Assembly: GCF_002735925.1 (NCBI RefSeq) | Contig: NZ_PEDL01000020.1 | Location: 1-55,448, forward strand | Direction of reading: 5' to 3' | Source: Sporanaerobium hydrogeniformans | Lineage (GTDB): Bacteria; Bacillota; Clostridia; Lachnospirales; Cellulosilyticaceae | DNA: 55,448 nt | Shown here: positions 25,970-35,532 of the stretch, piece after piece | How positions within the stretch are numbered: the stretch's first letter is position 1 | How the letters are laid out: every line of letters starts with the position of its first letter | The notes under the pieces: generated by a model | What the model saw: only the letters and a program-made list of their open reading frames with translations | Databases searched by the model: none | Told to the model about the DNA's origin: nothing | Position numbers and translations under genes: made by a program

Positions 25970-27322
25970 TTATGCCTTAGCTAATATTTTTTTAAAACTT
26001 AATATAAAAAGTACGCCTGTTGTTAAAGCGGCTATAATATCTGCAATAGGTTCTGCATAGTAGATGCCCATTACACCAGAAAAAGTAGGCAAAATGAGTG
26101 CAAGTGGTATTAAAAGAATAACTTTACGAAGCAGTGCTAAGAAAAGAGAAATTTTTGCCTGACCCATGCCCATAAAGGCAGATTGACAAGCCATTTGTAT
26201 ACCGAATATCCAGATGCCAGCCATAAAGACAGGCATAACCTTTTTGACAAGGTTAATAAGGTCCGTATCGCTAGTAAATAAGCTGGCAAAGGCACCGGGG
26301 AAAAGCCAAGTTACAAGAGTAGCTAAGCAAGTTACTGTAAAAGTGACAATGAGAGTAAGTTTAAAAGCTTTCTTGATGCGCTCAAAGTTTTTAGCACCAT
26401 AATTGTAACTAATAATAGGCTGCGTGCCGATAGTGATGCCTTGGACAGGAAGAACAAAAAGCTGCATAACACTCTGCAAGATAGTCATAGAACCTACGTA
26501 GAGGTCTCCACCGTATTTTTGAAGGCCACTATTAAATACAATATTAATGAGGCTTTCAGTAGCTTGCATAACAAAAGGGGAAATGCCAAGAGCTGCAATC
26601 CCGCCGATAATTTTCCAGTTAGGTCTTAGATAACATGCTTTAATACGAATACTTGATTTTTTAGAGATTAAGAAATAGACCACCCAAATAGCACTACAGC
26701 ATTGAGAAATAATAGTTGCAAGAGCAGCACCTTTTACTCCCATGTTAAAACCAAAAATCAAGATGGGATCTAAAATAATATTAATACCCGCACCAATGAG
26801 GACAGAGAACATGGCGGTCATAGCATGTCCTTGGCAGGTTATAAAAGTGTTAAGACCGATAGCAAGTTGTACAAAAAGAGTGCCTAGCAAGTAAACCGAT
26901 AAATAGTCAAGTGCATAGATAATTGTTTCATCACTTGCACCAAAAGCGTAGAGAATAGGCTCTTTAGTTAACATAAAGAAGAATGTTAAAATGATTGAAA
27001 ATGTAAGGAGCATGCTTACACCATTACCTAGTATCTTTTCTGCCTCATCTCGATTTCCTTTACCTAGCTGGATAGCTGCTAAAGGAGCACCACCAGAACC
27101 TGTAAAGGCACTAAAGGCAGAAATAAGCATGAGAATAGGGAAACAGACGCCAAGTCCAGTTAGGGCTTTAGCACCGACCTCAGGGATATGACCAATGTAT
27201 ATGCGATCTACAATGTTATATAAGACGTTGACGATTTGGGCAATAACAGCAGGAAGTGCCATACTGAAAATCAACTTACCTAAGGGAGCAGTTCCTAATT
27301 TGTTATCCAGCGTTTGGTTCAT
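25970..27322 (-). CDS. MATE-family efflux transporter (third in window)
   Basis: 450 aa, twelve helices, ALPAVIAQIVNVLYNIVDRI near the N-terminus and GTQPIISYNYGAKN in the second half. Second gene of a marR-MATE operon, 40 bp after marR; ribosome site AGAGG. Closest in type to the MATE protein at 15558-16958, to judge by the shared NIVDRIYIGH/NIVDQIFIGQ and GAKN motifs. Confidence 0.9.
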   Translation of the reverse strand: MNQTLDNKLGTAPLGKLIFSMALPAVIAQIVNVLYNIVDRIYIGHIPEVGAKALTGLGVCFPILMLISAFSAFTGSGGAPLAAIQLGKGNRDEAEKILGNGVSMLLTFSIILTFFFMLTKEPILYAFGASDETIIYALDYLSVYLLGTLFVQLAIGLNTFITCQGHAMTAMFSVLIGAGINIILDPILIFGFNMGVKGAALATIISQCCSAIWVVYFLISKKSSIRIKACYLRPNWKIIGGIAALGISPFVMQATESLINIVFNSGLQKYGGDLYVGSMTILQSVMQLFVLPVQGITIGTQPIISYNYGAKNFERIKKAFKLTLIVTFTVTCLATLVTWLFPGAFASLFTSDTDLINLVKKVMPVFMAGIWIFGIQMACQSAFMGMGQAKISLFLALLRKVILLIPLALILPTFSGVMGIYYAEPIADIIAALTTGVLFILSFKKILAKA

Positions 27323-27362
27323 AATGATTACCTCTTTCTAATTAGATTTTGAGTGGAGTTAC

Positions 27363-27812
27363 TTATTTGTGGTGATAAGAGTAAGCTTCAAGGTTTTTTT
27401 TCATACGCTCTAAATAAATATACATTTGCTCTTCTTCTTCAGGAGTAAAGTCGTTAAAGTTAATAGAATGCATGGTTTTTAGGATATCTGCTGTGTGTAG
27501 CTTCATGCTTTTTGAAGTATCTGTAAGCTTAATGCGAATTTCTCTACGGTTTTCAGTGTTGCGGCAACGCAGAATTAAGCCTTGTGCTTCTAAACGATCA
27601 AGCATCGTTGTAAGAGTAGTATTTGCAAGTAGTGTTTCCTTGCTAAGTTCACTAATTGTAATATTATCTTGGTTCCATAGTTGATAAAGAATATTCAGCT
27701 GTGCACCATTAACCTTTTCAAGACACTTTTCTTCTTTAAGAATCTTTTCAATGATTCTTCCTTGTAGTTGTTTAATTTGAGCCATTACAATACCTACAGG
27801 TAATTTTGACAT
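27363..27812 (-). CDS. MarR-family regulator of the third MATE gene
   Basis: 149 aa, HTH around ITISELSKETLLANTTLTTM and wing RNTENRREIRIKLT. AGAGG 8 nt before the ATG. A 14-bp perfect palindrome lies between the -35 and -10 of its own promoter, consistent with autorepression. Confidence 0.88.
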   Translation of the reverse strand: MSKLPVGIVMAQIKQLQGRIIEKILKEEKCLEKVNGAQLNILYQLWNQDNITISELSKETLLANTTLTTMLDRLEAQGLILRCRNTENRREIRIKLTDTSKSMKLHTADILKTMHSINFNDFTPEEEEQMYIYLERMKKNLEAYSYHHK

Positions 27813-27846
27813 AGAAATAACCTCTTTTGAAAATATATTTATATAG

Positions 27847-27876
27847 CATATTACTATATAGTAATAAATAAGTCAA
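27847..27876 (-). promoter_or_regulatory. marR promoter with palindromic operator
   Basis: Minus strand -35 TTGACT (27871-27876), 17-bp spacer, -10 TAATAT. The perfect palindrome TTACTATATAGTAA (27851-27864) fills the spacer and touches the -10. Confidence 0.7.
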
Positions 27877-27883
27877 TATTTAA

Positions 27884-27973
27884 GCGAACAAAGCTAAAAA
27901 TCGAACATTTAAATAAAAAAACAAAAAAACATTTGATGTTTGAATTTACTTTACAAGTGTAAAATGTTATGAT
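27884..27973 (+). promoter_or_regulatory. PurBox-like sites and promoter of the purF-like gene
   Basis: CGAACA occurs at 27885-27890 and CGAACATTT at 27902-27910, 17 bp apart. A degenerate inverted ATGTTTGA follows near 27936-27943. CGAAC flanked by A/T is the core of the PurR box of Bacillus-type bacteria. Downstream lies a promoter, TTTACT (27945-27950), 17 bp, TATGAT (27968-27973). Purine repression by a PurR-like factor is inferred. Confidence 0.45.
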
Positions 27974-28020
27974 TTAAGGAGTTAAAGTTTTAAATCATAG
28001 AGTAATTAGGAGAACAAAAT

Positions 28021-29424
28021 ATGGGTGGAGTGTTTGGAGTAGCGTTAAAAAAGGAATGTGCACTAGATTTATTTTTTGGGACAGATTATCATTCACACTT
28101 AGGGACGAGACGAGGTGGGATGGCTGTTCATGGGAAGGAAGGTTTTCAACGTTCGATTCACAATATTCAAAATTCACCTTTTCGGACTAAATTTGAAAAA
28201 GATGTAGAAGAATTAAAGGGTAATCTAGGAATAGGTTGTATCTCAGATACAGAGCCACAGCCTTTGCTTGTTAAATCTCATTTGGGAAGCTTTGCCATTA
28301 CCACAGTAGGTAAGATTAATAATACAGAGGAATTGGTTAAGTTGACTTTTGAAAGTGGTACCACTCATTTCTTGGAAATGAGTGGCGGAAATATTAATGC
28401 AACTGAATTAGTAGCGGCTCTTATTAATCAAAAAGATTCGTTAGTAGAAGGAATTCAATATGTACAAGAAGTGGTACAAGGTTCACTGACTTTAATTGTC
28501 ATGACACCCAATGGGCTTTATGCAGCTAGGGATTATTATGGACGTACACCTTTATCTATAGGTCAAAAAGAAGAAGGCTATTGTGTAGCTTTTGAAAGCT
28601 TTGCCTATATTAATTTAGGTTATAAAGGTATTTATGAGTTAGGACCAGCAGAGATTGTATATATAACTCCAGAGCATTTTGAAACTGTTTCAGAAGCTAA
28701 AAAAGAAATGAAAATTTGCACCTTTTTATGGATTTACTACGGGTATCCTACCTCAACCTATGAAGGTGTTAATGTTGAACAGATGCGTTATAAGTGTGGT
28801 CAAATGTTAGCTAAAAGAGATACGATTAAGCCGGATCTCATAGCAGGTGTACCTGATTCAGGAACAGCACACGCTATAGGTTATGCTAATGAATCAGGCA
28901 TTCCTTTTGCAAGACCCTTTATTAAGTATACTCCTACTTGGGCAAGATCTTTTATGCCAACTAATCAAAGTCAACGTAATTTAACGGCAAGGATGAAGCT
29001 TATTCCAGTAGATGCGCTTATTCAAGATAAAAGCCTTTTACTCATTGATGATTCTATTGTACGTGGTACACAAATGCGTGAGACTACAGAGTTTTTATAT
29101 GAAAGTGGAGCAAAGGAAGTACATATACGTCCAGCTTGCCCACCTCTATTATATGGTTGCAAGTATTTAAATTTTTCGCGTTCGAATTCAGAATTAGACC
29201 TTATTACAAGACGCATTATAATAGAACGTGAAGGGGACAAAGCGGAAGAAAGATTGGTAAATTATATAGAACCAGAAAGTACGAATTATAAAGAGATGGT
29301 TAAAGAGATTTGTAAGCAACTTAAGTTTACATCTCTTAGATTTCATCGATTAGATGATATGCTAGGAGCTGTAGGTATAGCATCTTGTAAAATGTGTACT
29401 TATTGTTGGAATGGAAAAGAATAA
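28021..29424 (+). CDS. Amidophosphoribosyltransferase-like protein lacking the nucleophile Cys
   Basis: 467 aa with the PurF layout: Ntn glutaminase-type domain (about 1-230; GTRRGGMAV, RDYYGRTPLSIG, FESFAY) and phosphoribosyltransferase domain with PRPP loop LLIDDSIVRGTQ (about 341-352). In PurF the glutaminase nucleophile is Cys at the start of CG(V/I)FG; here the N-terminus reads MGGVFGV, so that cysteine is Gly. The enzyme may use free ammonia or have another role. Cysteines at the C-terminus (SCKMCTYCW) could bind metal. It stands alone, not in a purine operon. Start supported by AGGAG with 8-nt spacing. Confidence 0.8.
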   Translation: MGGVFGVALKKECALDLFFGTDYHSHLGTRRGGMAVHGKEGFQRSIHNIQNSPFRTKFEKDVEELKGNLGIGCISDTEPQPLLVKSHLGSFAITTVGKINNTEELVKLTFESGTTHFLEMSGGNINATELVAALINQKDSLVEGIQYVQEVVQGSLTLIVMTPNGLYAARDYYGRTPLSIGQKEEGYCVAFESFAYINLGYKGIYELGPAEIVYITPEHFETVSEAKKEMKICTFLWIYYGYPTSTYEGVNVEQMRYKCGQMLAKRDTIKPDLIAGVPDSGTAHAIGYANESGIPFARPFIKYTPTWARSFMPTNQSQRNLTARMKLIPVDALIQDKSLLLIDDSIVRGTQMRETTEFLYESGAKEVHIRPACPPLLYGCKYLNFSRSNSELDLITRRIIIEREGDKAEERLVNYIEPESTNYKEMVKEICKQLKFTSLRFHRLDDMLGAVGIASCKMCTYCWNGKE

Positions 29425-29595
29425 CTTTCACTCAAAGTAATTGGGTGAAACGTCATGATAAATCTAAAAGTGAAATGAAGCCTGCTCTTCTTACATGAAG
29501 GGCAGGCTTTATTTCACTTTATTTTAAATGTTAAGTAGAGGTAGGTATTTAAGTAAGTAAAGGTCTTATTGATTTATAATAATAAGAGATAGGAC

Positions 29596-29650
29596 TTGAC
29601 AAAATAAAAAAAGAATTATACGATAAAAACACACCCCCTATAGGGGGGGA
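29596..29650 (+). promoter_or_regulatory. copA promoter with CsoR-type operator
   Basis: -35 TTGACA (29596-29601), 17-bp spacer, -10 TACGAT (29619-29624). Just downstream is the palindrome CCCCCTATAGGGGG (29634-29647), the G/C-tract dyad with central TATA bound by CsoR copper repressors. Binding there would block transcription start. No csoR gene lies in the window. Confidence 0.75.
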
Positions 29651-29662
29651 GTAAGGAGGAAG

Positions 29663-32101
29663 ATGATGATAAAAAAGTTTCTTAAAATAGATGGGATGAC
29701 TTGTTCAGCTTGTGCAAGTCGAATAGAACGTATTATGAGGAAGTTAGAAGGTGTTTCTGTAGCAAATGTTAACCTTGCTACAGAAATACTAAGTCTTCAG
29801 TATGATGAAAAACAATTAACACAAGAGAATATAGAAGCTGCTATAGAAAAAGCAGGATATAAGGTTCGTAAGGAAGAAGTAACTTATACCTTTAAAATAG
29901 AAGGTATGACTTGCTCAGCTTGTGCAAACCGTATAGAACGTGTAGTTAAAAAGTTAGAAGGAGTCAAAAGTAGTACAGTTAATTTTGCTAGTGAAAAACT
30001 AATAGTAAGAATAGATGAGGAGAAGGTTAAAGTACCTCAAATCAAAGTAGCTGTAGAGAAGGCAGGCTATCTTTTGGTGACAGAAGAAGAAAAGGGGCGT
30101 AGCAAAAAGCAGTATACAGAGGAGCAAATTTTATTAGTACGCCTTATTGCGTCCTTAATCTTTACAATACCTCTTCTTATTATTACGATGGGGCATATGG
30201 TTGGAATGCCACTACCTATCATCCTAGATCCTATGGAAAATCCCCTTTATTTTGCTCTTATACAACTTATATTAACCTTACCTGTTATGGGAATTGGTTT
30301 TAAATTTTACAAAGTAGGACTTAAAAATTTGATAAAGCTTAGTCCTAATATGGATTCACTTATTGCAGTAGGAACATTAGCAGCTATTATCTACAGTTTA
30401 TATGGTACTTATAAGGTGGCTATGGGTGGACATGAAGCTATGCATTATGCGATGCATCTTTACTATGAGTCAGCTGCTACTATACTTGCGCTTATTACAC
30501 TAGGGAAGTATTTAGAAGCACGTTCTAAAGGGAAAACTTCTGAAGCTATTAAAAAACTCATGGGTTTAGCACCTAAGACGGCTACTGTAGTACGCCATGA
30601 GAAAGAAGTGATAATCCCTCTTGAAGAAGTAGTAGTGGGAGATTTCATCCTTGTTAAACCAGGTGAAAAATTGCCTGTAGATGGAGAAGTTGTTGAAGGA
30701 AGCACAGCAATTGATGAGTCTATGCTAACAGGAGAAAGTATCCCAGTAGAAAAAACAATAGGAAGTAAGGTTATAGGAGCGAGTATCAATAAGACAGGTT
30801 ATATTAAATATCAAGCCACTAAAGTAGGGAAGGATACCGCATTAGCGCAGATTATTAAGCTTGTAGAGGATGCTCAAGGCACAAAAGCCCCTATTGCAAA
30901 GATGGCAGATATCATTTCCTCTTACTTTGTACCTACAGTTATTGGGCTTGCTCTATTGGCAGCAGTAGGGTGGATACTAGCAGGAGAAACCACTGTTTTT
31001 GCTTTAACTATTTTTATTGCTGTACTTGTGATTGCATGCCCTTGTGCTTTAGGCCTAGCGACACCAACGGCTATTATGGTAGGAACCGGAAAAGGTGCCG
31101 AACATGGTGTACTTATAAAAGGTGGAGAAGCCTTAGAAGCTACTTATAAAATAGATACCATTGTATTTGACAAAACAGGAACTCTAACAGAAGGCAAACC
31201 AAAGGTGACGGACGTTTTAACAGTTGATATGAAAGAAGAAGAACTTTTGATATTAGCAGCTAGTGCTGAAAAAGGTTCTGAACATCCATTAGGAGAAGCC
31301 ATTGTAAAGGCAGCAGAAGAAAAAGGGTTAAATCTTAAAGAGATACAAAAATTTAAAGCACTACCGGGTCATGGCATTGAAGTAAAACTTGCAGATAAAA
31401 ATATGCTTCTTGGTAACAAAAAGCTTATGGTAGAAAAAAGTGTTGACTTGGATGTTTTAAGTAATCAATCAGATACTTTAGCAGAAGAAGGTAAAACGCC
31501 TATGTATATAGCTATAGAAGGAAAGCTTTCAGGAATTATAGCTGTAGCAGATACTTTAAAGGCAAGTAGTAAGGAAGCAATTTCTACGCTTCATAGCATG
31601 GGTATTAAGGTAGCTATGCTTACAGGGGATAATAAAAAAACGGCTTTGGCCATTGGTAAAGAAGTGGGGATTGATATTGTTCTTGCAGAAGTTTTACCAG
31701 AAGATAAGGCAAGTGAGGTGCAAAAGCTTCAACAGGAAGGTAGAAAGGTAGCTATGGTAGGTGATGGAATTAATGATGCTCCTGCATTAGCTTGTGCAGA
31801 TATTGGTATAGCTATTGGTTCGGGAACGGATGTAGCCATTGAATCAGCAGATATTGTACTTATGCGAAGTGACCTTAAGGATGTACCAACAGCTATTCGC
31901 CTTAGTAAGGCTACTATTAAGAATATTAAACAAAATCTTTTTTGGGCTTTTGGTTATAATGTATTAGGGATACCTGTTGCTATGGGACTTCTGCATATTT
32001 TTGGTGGTCCTCTACTTAATCCTATGATTGCAGCAGCAGCTATGAGCCTTAGCTCTGTCTCAGTATTATTAAATGCTTTAAGACTTAGGAATTTCAAATA
32101 A
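29663..32101 (+). CDS. copA: Copper-exporting P1B-type ATPase
   Basis: 812 aa. Two N-terminal heavy-metal domains with CxxC at C14/C17 and C84/C87 (GMTCSAC twice), eight helices, actuator TGES, transmembrane CPC near 459-461 (CPCALG), phosphorylated D503 in DKTGT, HP motif in SEHPLGEA and hinge GDGINDAPAL. CPC with two CxxC domains marks Cu+ export. ATG at 29666 has better spacing (6 nt) from AAGGAGG than the one given. A CsoR-type operator lies upstream and a CopZ chaperone gene 22 bp downstream. Confidence 0.93.
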   Translation: MMIKKFLKIDGMTCSACASRIERIMRKLEGVSVANVNLATEILSLQYDEKQLTQENIEAAIEKAGYKVRKEEVTYTFKIEGMTCSACANRIERVVKKLEGVKSSTVNFASEKLIVRIDEEKVKVPQIKVAVEKAGYLLVTEEEKGRSKKQYTEEQILLVRLIASLIFTIPLLIITMGHMVGMPLPIILDPMENPLYFALIQLILTLPVMGIGFKFYKVGLKNLIKLSPNMDSLIAVGTLAAIIYSLYGTYKVAMGGHEAMHYAMHLYYESAATILALITLGKYLEARSKGKTSEAIKKLMGLAPKTATVVRHEKEVIIPLEEVVVGDFILVKPGEKLPVDGEVVEGSTAIDESMLTGESIPVEKTIGSKVIGASINKTGYIKYQATKVGKDTALAQIIKLVEDAQGTKAPIAKMADIISSYFVPTVIGLALLAAVGWILAGETTVFALTIFIAVLVIACPCALGLATPTAIMVGTGKGAEHGVLIKGGEALEATYKIDTIVFDKTGTLTEGKPKVTDVLTVDMKEEELLILAASAEKGSEHPLGEAIVKAAEEKGLNLKEIQKFKALPGHGIEVKLADKNMLLGNKKLMVEKSVDLDVLSNQSDTLAEEGKTPMYIAIEGKLSGIIAVADTLKASSKEAISTLHSMGIKVAMLTGDNKKTALAIGKEVGIDIVLAEVLPEDKASEVQKLQQEGRKVAMVGDGINDAPALACADIGIAIGSGTDVAIESADIVLMRSDLKDVPTAIRLSKATIKNIKQNLFWAFGYNVLGIPVAMGLLHIFGGPLLNPMIAAAAMSLSSVSVLLNALRLRNFK

Positions 32102-32123
32102 AAAATTTTAAGGAGGAATAAAA

Positions 32124-32330
32124 ATGAAAAAGAAAATAATGATTGAAGGTATGAGTTGTGAACACTGCGTGGCACATGTAAAAGAAGCCTTAGAACCAAT
32201 GGCAAAAGAGAGCGTAGAAGTCAGCTTAGAAGGCAAATATGCACTGCTTGATACACAGAGTGAGGATAAAGATTTGATAGAGGCACTTGATGAAGCAGGC
32301 TATGATGTAAAAAGTATAGAAAAAATTTAG
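32124..32330 (+). CDS. copZ: Copper chaperone, heavy-metal-associated domain
   Basis: A 68-aa single HMA domain with the metal loop GMSCEHC (C12, C15). It would hand Cu+ to the CopA N-terminal domains. Perfect AAGGAGG site; cotranscribed with copA. Confidence 0.9.
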   Translation: MKKKIMIEGMSCEHCVAHVKEALEPMAKESVEVSLEGKYALLDTQSEDKDLIEALDEAGYDVKSIEKI

Positions 32331-32344
32331 GTAAGTGGTGAGAA

Positions 32345-32405
32345 AAAGCCACGGAATAATATATCGCTTTTAAAAAGAAGATATATTACTTCGTGGCTTT
32401 GTTTT
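32345..32405 (+). terminator. Terminator of the copAZ operon
   Basis: A 21-bp stem with two mismatches (32345-32365 with 32380-32400), AT-rich loop, then GTTTTT. Confidence 0.8.
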
Positions 32406-32536
32406 TAGTTGGTTATTTTAATAAATAAGTAAATAACTCGTATTAATACTTTAAAAACATTAAAAAATTGTATATGATAAGAAGAGAAAATAAAAAAAAT
32501 TTTTATTTCAATTATTTACATTAAAAGGAGTCTATC

Positions 32537-33721
32537 ATGAGTAAAAAAGCAAAGCTATTTGTACCTTGCTATTATTCCTTCTTCGCAAATGGAATGATGG
32601 CTTTAGTACTAGGAGCAGTAATGCCTTATCTTATAGAGGAGGCAGGGATCAACTATAGTGTGGCAGGAGGATTGCTATCGGCCTTTGCAATAGGAAATTT
32701 TTTAGCTAGTTTTGTTAATCCTCCTATTGTGAGGTTGTTAGGAAGAAAATTAACAAGTGTACTTTTATCCGCACTTATTCCGCTAAGTTTATTGGTTATT
32801 ACATTTTTAGGACCTATTCCTATTTTATATGTGGCATGTATTCTTCTAGGAATAGGAAGGGGGACTGTAAGTATCACCAATAATATGGTAGTAAATGATT
32901 ATGATGGCACACCAGCAGCTCTTAGTTTACTGCATACTATTTTTGCTATTGGTGCATTTTTGGCACCTTTCTTAACAGGATTATTTATCCAAAATGGTTT
33001 TAACTGGCGAGCTATTATCTATACCATCATTATACTAAGTGTGCTTTCAAGCCTAGGTTATGGATATATGCCTCTTGATAAAGAGGAAGATGGAAAAGGT
33101 AAAGTCAAAGCTTCTAAAAATCAAGAAGCACAGGCTTCATCTAAAAACTTTTTAAAGAATATTGACTTTTATATTATAGGATTTATTCTCTTCTTTTATT
33201 TAGGTGCCGAAAACTGTGTAAATGGTTGGTTTGTAACTTACTTTAAGAGTACAGGAATTATGACAGATAGCTATGCAACGAATCTAGTATCTATTACCTG
33301 GCTAGTTATTATGGTGGGACGTTTAACAACAGCTTATCTATCTTCAAAAGTAAGTAAGCAAAAACTTATTTTGATTAACTGTCTAGGAACGACAGTCTTC
33401 TTTGTACTACTTATATCAACAACAAATTTGCTACTTATCACTTTAGCTGTAATAGGAATGGGATTTTTCTTTGCAGGTATTTATCCAACCTGTGTATCTA
33501 ATGGAGGAATGTATATTAAAGGTTCTACAACAGGAATGTCGATGTTATTAGCTATTGCAGCTTTAGGTGGAATTATAGCTCCTCAAATCATTGGTGTGGT
33601 AGCAGACCAGATAGGAATGGCAGGTGCCATTGCTATTTTAACCATTAACGTGGTATGTATGGTTGTTCTAGCTATTGTAAACGTTATTAGAAATAATGAA
33701 AAGGTAACAAGAGCTGCATAA
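32537..33721 (+). CDS. Major facilitator superfamily transporter
   Basis: 394 aa, twelve helices with a charged central loop (about 175-200, KEEDGKGKVKASKNQ). The N-terminus PCYYSFFANGMMALVLGAVMP and the helix-4 region GIGRGTVSITNNMVVNDYDG resemble sugar/drug MFS proteins of the FucP/YfkF kind. No family-specific residues settle the substrate. It precedes the ABC exporter pair by 59 bp and no terminator separates them, so cotranscription is possible. Confidence 0.82.
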   Translation: MSKKAKLFVPCYYSFFANGMMALVLGAVMPYLIEEAGINYSVAGGLLSAFAIGNFLASFVNPPIVRLLGRKLTSVLLSALIPLSLLVITFLGPIPILYVACILLGIGRGTVSITNNMVVNDYDGTPAALSLLHTIFAIGAFLAPFLTGLFIQNGFNWRAIIYTIIILSVLSSLGYGYMPLDKEEDGKGKVKASKNQEAQASSKNFLKNIDFYIIGFILFFYLGAENCVNGWFVTYFKSTGIMTDSYATNLVSITWLVIMVGRLTTAYLSSKVSKQKLILINCLGTTVFFVLLISTTNLLLITLAVIGMGFFFAGIYPTCVSNGGMYIKGSTTGMSMLLAIAALGGIIAPQIIGVVADQIGMAGAIAILTINVVCMVVLAIVNVIRNNEKVTRAA

Positions 33722-33780
33722 AAAGAAGAATATCCACTAAGGTGTCGGATGCATATAAGGACTAAGGTGAGGAAAATAGG

Positions 33781-35532
33781 ATGAAACAATTACTTATTTA
33801 TTTAAAGGGGTATGAGAAGGAATGTATTTTAGCACCCCTATTTAAAATGTTAGAAGCTTCATTTGAATTAGTTGTTCCTTTAGTGATTGCAGCTATTATT
33901 GATAAGGGGATTGGCGGCAGAAATGTACCTTATATCATACAGATGTGTAGTTTACTTGTGGGCTTAGGTGTGATTGGACTTATATGCTCTGTAACAGCTC
34001 AATTTTTTGCTGCTAAGGCAGCCATCGGTTTTGGGACAGAGGTACGTCATGCTTTATTTAAGCATTTGCTAAGCTTTTCGTTTACTGAAATAGATACATT
34101 GGGCACATCTACTATGATGACACGCATGACAAGTGATGTAAATCAAGCTCAAAACGGTGTGAATATGGTACTTAGACTTTTTTTAAGGTCGCCTTTTGTG
34201 GTATTTGGAGCCATGATTATGGCTTTTACGATTGATATAAAGGCAGCTCTATTATTTGTAATAACCATTATTCTTTTATCTTTTGTGATATTTGGAATGA
34301 TGCTGCTTAATATTCCTATGCTAAAGAATGTACAGCAAAGGTTAGATCATATATTAGAAATAACACGTGAAAATCTCCTAGGTGTGAGAGTGATACGTGC
34401 TTTTTGTAAGGAAGAAGAAGAAATTAAGACATTCAATCAGCGCAATAAAGTGCTACTCCAACAACAGAAAAAAGCAGGAAGGCTCTCTGCCTTAATGAAT
34501 CCTTTAACATATACTCTTATTAATGTTGGAATTATTTTACTTATTTGGGTAGGGGCACTCCAAGTGGAAAAAGGAATTTTATCTCAAGGCCAAGTAGTAG
34601 CTCTTTATAACTACATGTCACAGATTTTAGTAGAATTAGTTAAGCTAGCAGCATTAATCATTACCATTAATAAGTCTATTGCTTGTGGAAATCGTATTGC
34701 AGATGTGTTTTATATAAAACCAACAATGACTTCATTATCAGATGCAATACAAATAGATAAACAACGAAAAAGTACCAGAATTCAAGATCAAGAAGAAGTC
34801 ATTTGTTTTAAACAGGTAAGTCTTACCTATGCTCAAGCTGGAGAGGCATCTTTGGTTAATATAGACTTTACTGTTAAAAAAGGTGAAACGGTAGGGATTA
34901 TTGGAGGGACAGGTTCAGGTAAAAGCTCACTAGTGCACTTAATTCCACGGTTTTATGATGCAACTTTGGGGGAAGTTTTTGTAAAAGGAGTGAATGTTAA
35001 AGAGTATCCTTTAGAGAAACTACGAGAAAGAATAGGAATTGTGATGCAGAAGGCAGTCCTCTTTAGAGGGACTTTAGCGGATAATTTACGTTGGGGTAAA
35101 AAGGATGCTACAGAGGAAGAAATGAGACAGGCACTTGAGGCTGCACAGGCTATAGATGTAGTAGAAGCAAAAGGCGGACTAGAGGCTTATATTGAGCAAG
35201 GTGGAAGCAATCTTTCAGGAGGACAAAGACAACGACTGGCTATTGCAAGAGCTTTGGTAAAAAAACCAGATATTCTTATTTTTGATGACAGTACCTCTGC
35301 CCTTGATTTTGCCACAGAAGCAAGACTTCGTCAGGCGATTAAGGCATTAGATTACAAACCTACAGTTCTTATTGTGTCACAAAGGGCAGCTTCTATCCAG
35401 TATGCAGATCAAATCCTTGTTTTAGAAGATGGGAAATTAGTTGGTAAAGGAAATCATAAAGAGCTTCTGGCAAACTGTGAGGTTTATCAAGAAATCTACT
35501 ACTCTCAGTTTAAAAAGGAGGAAGCAAGATGA
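33781..35532 (+). CDS. ABC exporter half-transporter, degenerate-site subunit (pair 1)
   Basis: 583 aa: six-helix exporter domain (about 1-310) and ATPase domain (about 340-583). Walker A GGTGSGKSS near 376, signature LSGGQ near 478, Walker B ILIFDD with Asp in place of the catalytic Glu. That substitution marks the degenerate half of a heterodimeric exporter. The partner follows with a 4-nt overlap. Role: drug or lipid-like export, substrate unknown. Confidence 0.9.
   Translation: MKQLLIYLKGYEKECILAPLFKMLEASFELVVPLVIAAIIDKGIGGRNVPYIIQMCSLLVGLGVIGLICSVTAQFFAAKAAIGFGTEVRHALFKHLLSFSFTEIDTLGTSTMMTRMTSDVNQAQNGVNMVLRLFLRSPFVVFGAMIMAFTIDIKAALLFVITIILLSFVIFGMMLLNIPMLKNVQQRLDHILEITRENLLGVRVIRAFCKEEEEIKTFNQRNKVLLQQQKKAGRLSALMNPLTYTLINVGIILLIWVGALQVEKGILSQGQVVALYNYMSQILVELVKLAALIITINKSIACGNRIADVFYIKPTMTSLSDAIQIDKQRKSTRIQDQEEVICFKQVSLTYAQAGEASLVNIDFTVKKGETVGIIGGTGSGKSSLVHLIPRFYDATLGEVFVKGVNVKEYPLEKLRERIGIVMQKAVLFRGTLADNLRWGKKDATEEEMRQALEAAQAIDVVEAKGGLEAYIEQGGSNLSGGQRQRLAIARALVKKPDILIFDDSTSALDFATEARLRQAIKALDYKPTVLIVSQRAASIQYADQILVLEDGKLVGKGNHKELLANCEVYQEIYYSQFKKEEAR

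Noticed and set aside
23546-27322. Recent tandem duplication of the MATE genes
   Set aside because: The MATE proteins differ throughout and have different regulators and operators; they look like old paralogs or separate acquisitions.
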